Source of the DNA: JAJRWS01 sp039831705
GTDB lineage: Bacteria > Planctomycetota > Planctomycetia > Pirellulales > Lacipirellulaceae
Assembly: GCA_039831705.1 (NCBI GenBank)
Contig: JBDOMT010000470.1
Span: forward strand, 1 to 64,000
Direction of reading: 5' to 3'
DNA: 64,000 nt
Positions 62,397 to 64,000 of this stretch are shown here, one piece after another (position 1 is the first letter of the stretch; every line of letters starts with the position of its first letter). Position numbers and translations under genes: made by a program. Under the pieces are notes generated by a model that was not told where the DNA came from, did no database searches, and saw nothing but the letters and a program-made list of their open reading frames with translations.

Positions 62397-63623
62397 TCAA
62401 CCTACTGCCGATCCCATATCGAAAACGGGCAACAATAGGGCCACAATCACGAACAGCATGGCACAGCCCATCAGTAGCAGCAGCGCCGGTTCTACCAGAC
62501 GCACCAATATGTCGAGTTTTTGAATATTCCGCCGCTCGCTTCGATCGGCAATTTGCAGCAGCACCACATCCAAATTGTTTGACTGTTCGGCCACACGCAC
62601 CATGGCCATAATTTCCGGCGGGAATAGTCCACTGACTGCGAGAGGCCCCGAGAGCGTCTCTCCCGACGAAACATTACTGGCAGCAGAACGTATCGCCGCG
62701 GAAAACGTTTTGTTACCAGCCGCATCGGCGCTAATGGACAACGACTTGAGCAGCGGTACTCCATTGCGAAGTAAAGTTCCCAAAACTCTGCAACACCGTG
62801 AAACGGCAAACCCACGCATAATCGGCCCCAGCAATGGCACTCGCAATCGCAGGTCGTCCATGACTACCTGACCGTGGGCTGTACCCATCCAACGACGACA
62901 CCAGGAAATTGCGGCAAACAAACCAATTGCCAGAAAAATCCCATATTTCCAGAGAACATCACTGAGCCATAGCAGGGCGATGGTCGCCCATGGGAGCCCA
63001 CCCGACTGTTCTAACTTGGTGAATAGAGGAGCAAATTTGGGTACAAAAAACACCACCAGGGCTACGGTGACGCAGGACCCCATGATGGCCAGAAAAACTG
63101 GATAGGCCATCGCACCTTTCACTCGTGACTTCATCTCCACCTGCATCCCCAGAAAATCGGACGTCCGAGCTAATGCATCCTCCAGGAATGCGCCCGCACT
63201 GCCAGCTCGAACAATACTGATAATCAAGTCGGGAAAAACTCGCGGGTGCCGCGCCAAGGCCTCATCCAATGAAGTTCCATCAGCAACGTCGTCGCGAATT
63301 TGTGTGAGTACTTTTTGCAGAGTAGGATGGGTCGCTTGAGAAGCCAAGATGTCCAACCCATCCAGCAACGGCACCCCACTTGCCAGCAAATCGGACAACT
63401 GCGACAGTGCATTTGCCACCAATTCGGATTTCACCCGAGGCTCCCGCCCCCCCAGCAACCCTGCCAATAGGGATGCGCCTTTTTTTCCTGCCACTTCCAC
63501 CCGCATGGGAAAAAGGGCCTGCTGCGACAGCGCAGCAATAGCTTCCCGCGTGCCAGCAGCCGTGATCGACCCCTGCACTTGCTGGCCCTTGGAATTTTTC
63601 GCAGTGTAAACAAACTCAGGCAT
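62397..63623 (-). CDS. gspF: GspF inner-membrane platform protein
   Basis: The 408-residue product has the two T2SSF domains. The N-terminus FVYTAKNSKGQQVQGSI is typical. Domain 1 has SQLSDLLASGVPLLDGLDIL; domain 2 (after residue 270) has RVLGTLLRNGVPLLKSLSIS. Three membrane helices lie at about 168-190, 215-240 and 375-400 (LLLLMGCAMLFVIVALLLPV). GspF anchors the assembly ATPase and pseudopilus. Its leader is a GTGTGTGG repeat that reaches the start codon. Confidence 0.95.
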   Translation of the reverse strand: MPEFVYTAKNSKGQQVQGSITAAGTREAIAALSQQALFPMRVEVAGKKGASLLAGLLGGREPRVKSELVANALSQLSDLLASGVPLLDGLDILASQATHPTLQKVLTQIRDDVADGTSLDEALARHPRVFPDLIISIVRAGSAGAFLEDALARTSDFLGMQVEMKSRVKGAMAYPVFLAIMGSCVTVALVVFFVPKFAPLFTKLEQSGGLPWATIALLWLSDVLWKYGIFLAIGLFAAISWCRRWMGTAHGQVVMDDLRLRVPLLGPIMRGFAVSRCCRVLGTLLRNGVPLLKSLSISADAAGNKTFSAAIRSAASNVSSGETLSGPLAVSGLFPPEIMAMVRVAEQSNNLDVVLLQIADRSERRNIQKLDILVRLVEPALLLLMGCAMLFVIVALLLPVFDMGSAVG

Positions 63624-63690
63624 TTGTGTGTGGTGTGTGGTGTGTGGTGTGTGGTGTGTGGTGTGTGGTGTGTGGTGTGTGGTGTGGAGA
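63624..63690 (-). repeat. 7-bp GTGTGTGG-type tandem repeat in the gspF leader
   Basis: About nine copies of TGTGTGG (plus strand) lie directly upstream of the gspF start on the minus strand. The same CCACACACCACAC followed by ATGCC is seen at 35108-35127 ahead of the coiled-coil gene of the T7SS-like cassette. Confidence 0.95.
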
Positions 63691-63729
63691 AGTTTTCAAA
63701 TAAAATCTCTCAACACTACACACTCAACA

Positions 63730-64000
63730 CTAAACCCTAGTAACTCTCAGGACTTCGGCAATCGATGTTTTTCCTTCCAATACGCGTTGCCAACCATCTT
63801 CCCGTAACGAACGCATGCCTGCTTTGCGGGCAGTCTGTGCGATGATGGGCGATGCGGCCCGTTCACTTGCCAGGTGGCGTATTTCCTCACTAGCTCTCAG
63901 TAGTTCAAATAGCCCCAATCGCCCTACATACCCAGTCCCACGACAGGCACGACACCCTACCGGCTGATTGATAGAACCAATTTCTTCGAGCCGCTGGTAA
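63730..64000 (-). CDS. gspE: GspE/PilB-type assembly ATPase (partial)
   Basis: Only the C-terminal 90 codons are in the window; the frame is open to the right edge. GCRACRGTGYVGRLGLFELL is the Cys-containing region and following helix typical of GspE/PilB, and the end ASEEIRHLASERAA...SLREDGWQRVLEGKTS is the usual C-terminal segment. GspE is the cytoplasmic ATPase that drives pseudopilus assembly. As first gene of the operon shown, it is followed by gspF-G-H-I-J-K. Confidence 0.92.
   Translation of the reverse strand, partial: YQRLEEIGSINQPVGCRACRGTGYVGRLGLFELLRASEEIRHLASERAASPIIAQTARKAGMRSLREDGWQRVLEGKTSIAEVLRVTRV

Overview
The window looks like a chromosomal segment of a planctomycete, most likely Pirellulaceae-like. 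This rests on recognisable families rather than on any database search: a BBP7-type outer-membrane protein, PEP-CTERM proteins with dockerin-like repeats, a soluble-N-terminus Ser/Thr kinase next to an ECF sigma factor, DUF1570-like metallopeptidase, paired CarboxypepD_reg proteins, and many lineage-type small secreted proteins. A run of ten Ns at 62250-62259 shows that it is a draft assembly. No rRNA, tRNA, IS transposase or CRISPR array was seen.

Layout. 1-5600: the end of an MBL-fold hydrolase, a tail-specific protease, a SelA-like protein that lacks the PLP lysine, and two small exported proteins. 5970-11090: two PEP-CTERM genes, one frameshifted and one with an in-frame amber stop, then a Ser/Thr kinase (also followed by in-frame coding-like sequence after its stop) divergent from an ECF sigma gene. 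11240-18140: proC, two small unknown genes, an EF-P-like gene (efpL), and on the minus strand guaA-ettA-basic protein-selW, where selW is a 75-codon Rdx-family gene with an in-frame TGA in a CxxU motif. 18350-28610: surE, a lipoprotein, a Gly-rich exported protein, two membrane proteins, enolase, an ArsM-like methyltransferase, trmB, a FabZ-like dehydratase, a 32-residue basic protein and a TraB-like protein. 28900-39990: BBP7 protein, a FAAL-ACP-oxoamine synthase fusion, then a four-gene WXG100/FtsK-type cassette resembling a minimal type VII secretion (T7SS) locus. 40530-47250: purF, a DUF2237 gene, a PHP-type phosphatase, a Tat-exported metallopeptidase, two paralogous CarboxypepD_reg proteins and a CFA-type methyltransferase. 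47450-64000: type II secretion, with a plus-strand secretin and lipoprotein converging on a minus-strand operon read gspE-F-G-H-I-J-K, a PilM/PilN-like gene, a PilO/PilP-like gene and a BON-domain gene.

The non-coding DNA is unusually repeat-rich. Two dispersed inverted-repeat families stand out: a 90-bp element (six copies, five of exactly 90 bp and one of 91) and an element of about 180 bp with terminal inverted repeats (three full copies and two solo ends). Short tandem repeats sit directly against start codons of several secretion genes, where a Shine-Dalgarno sequence would be expected, or run into the 3' ends of genes. One such repeat lies inside the T7SS-type ATPase between Walker A and Walker B.

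The most interesting items are the TGA-containing selW with its candidate SECIS hairpin, the WXG/FtsK cassette in a diderm lineage, the FAAL-ACP-AOS fusion, the SelA-like pseudoenzyme, and the two repeat families.
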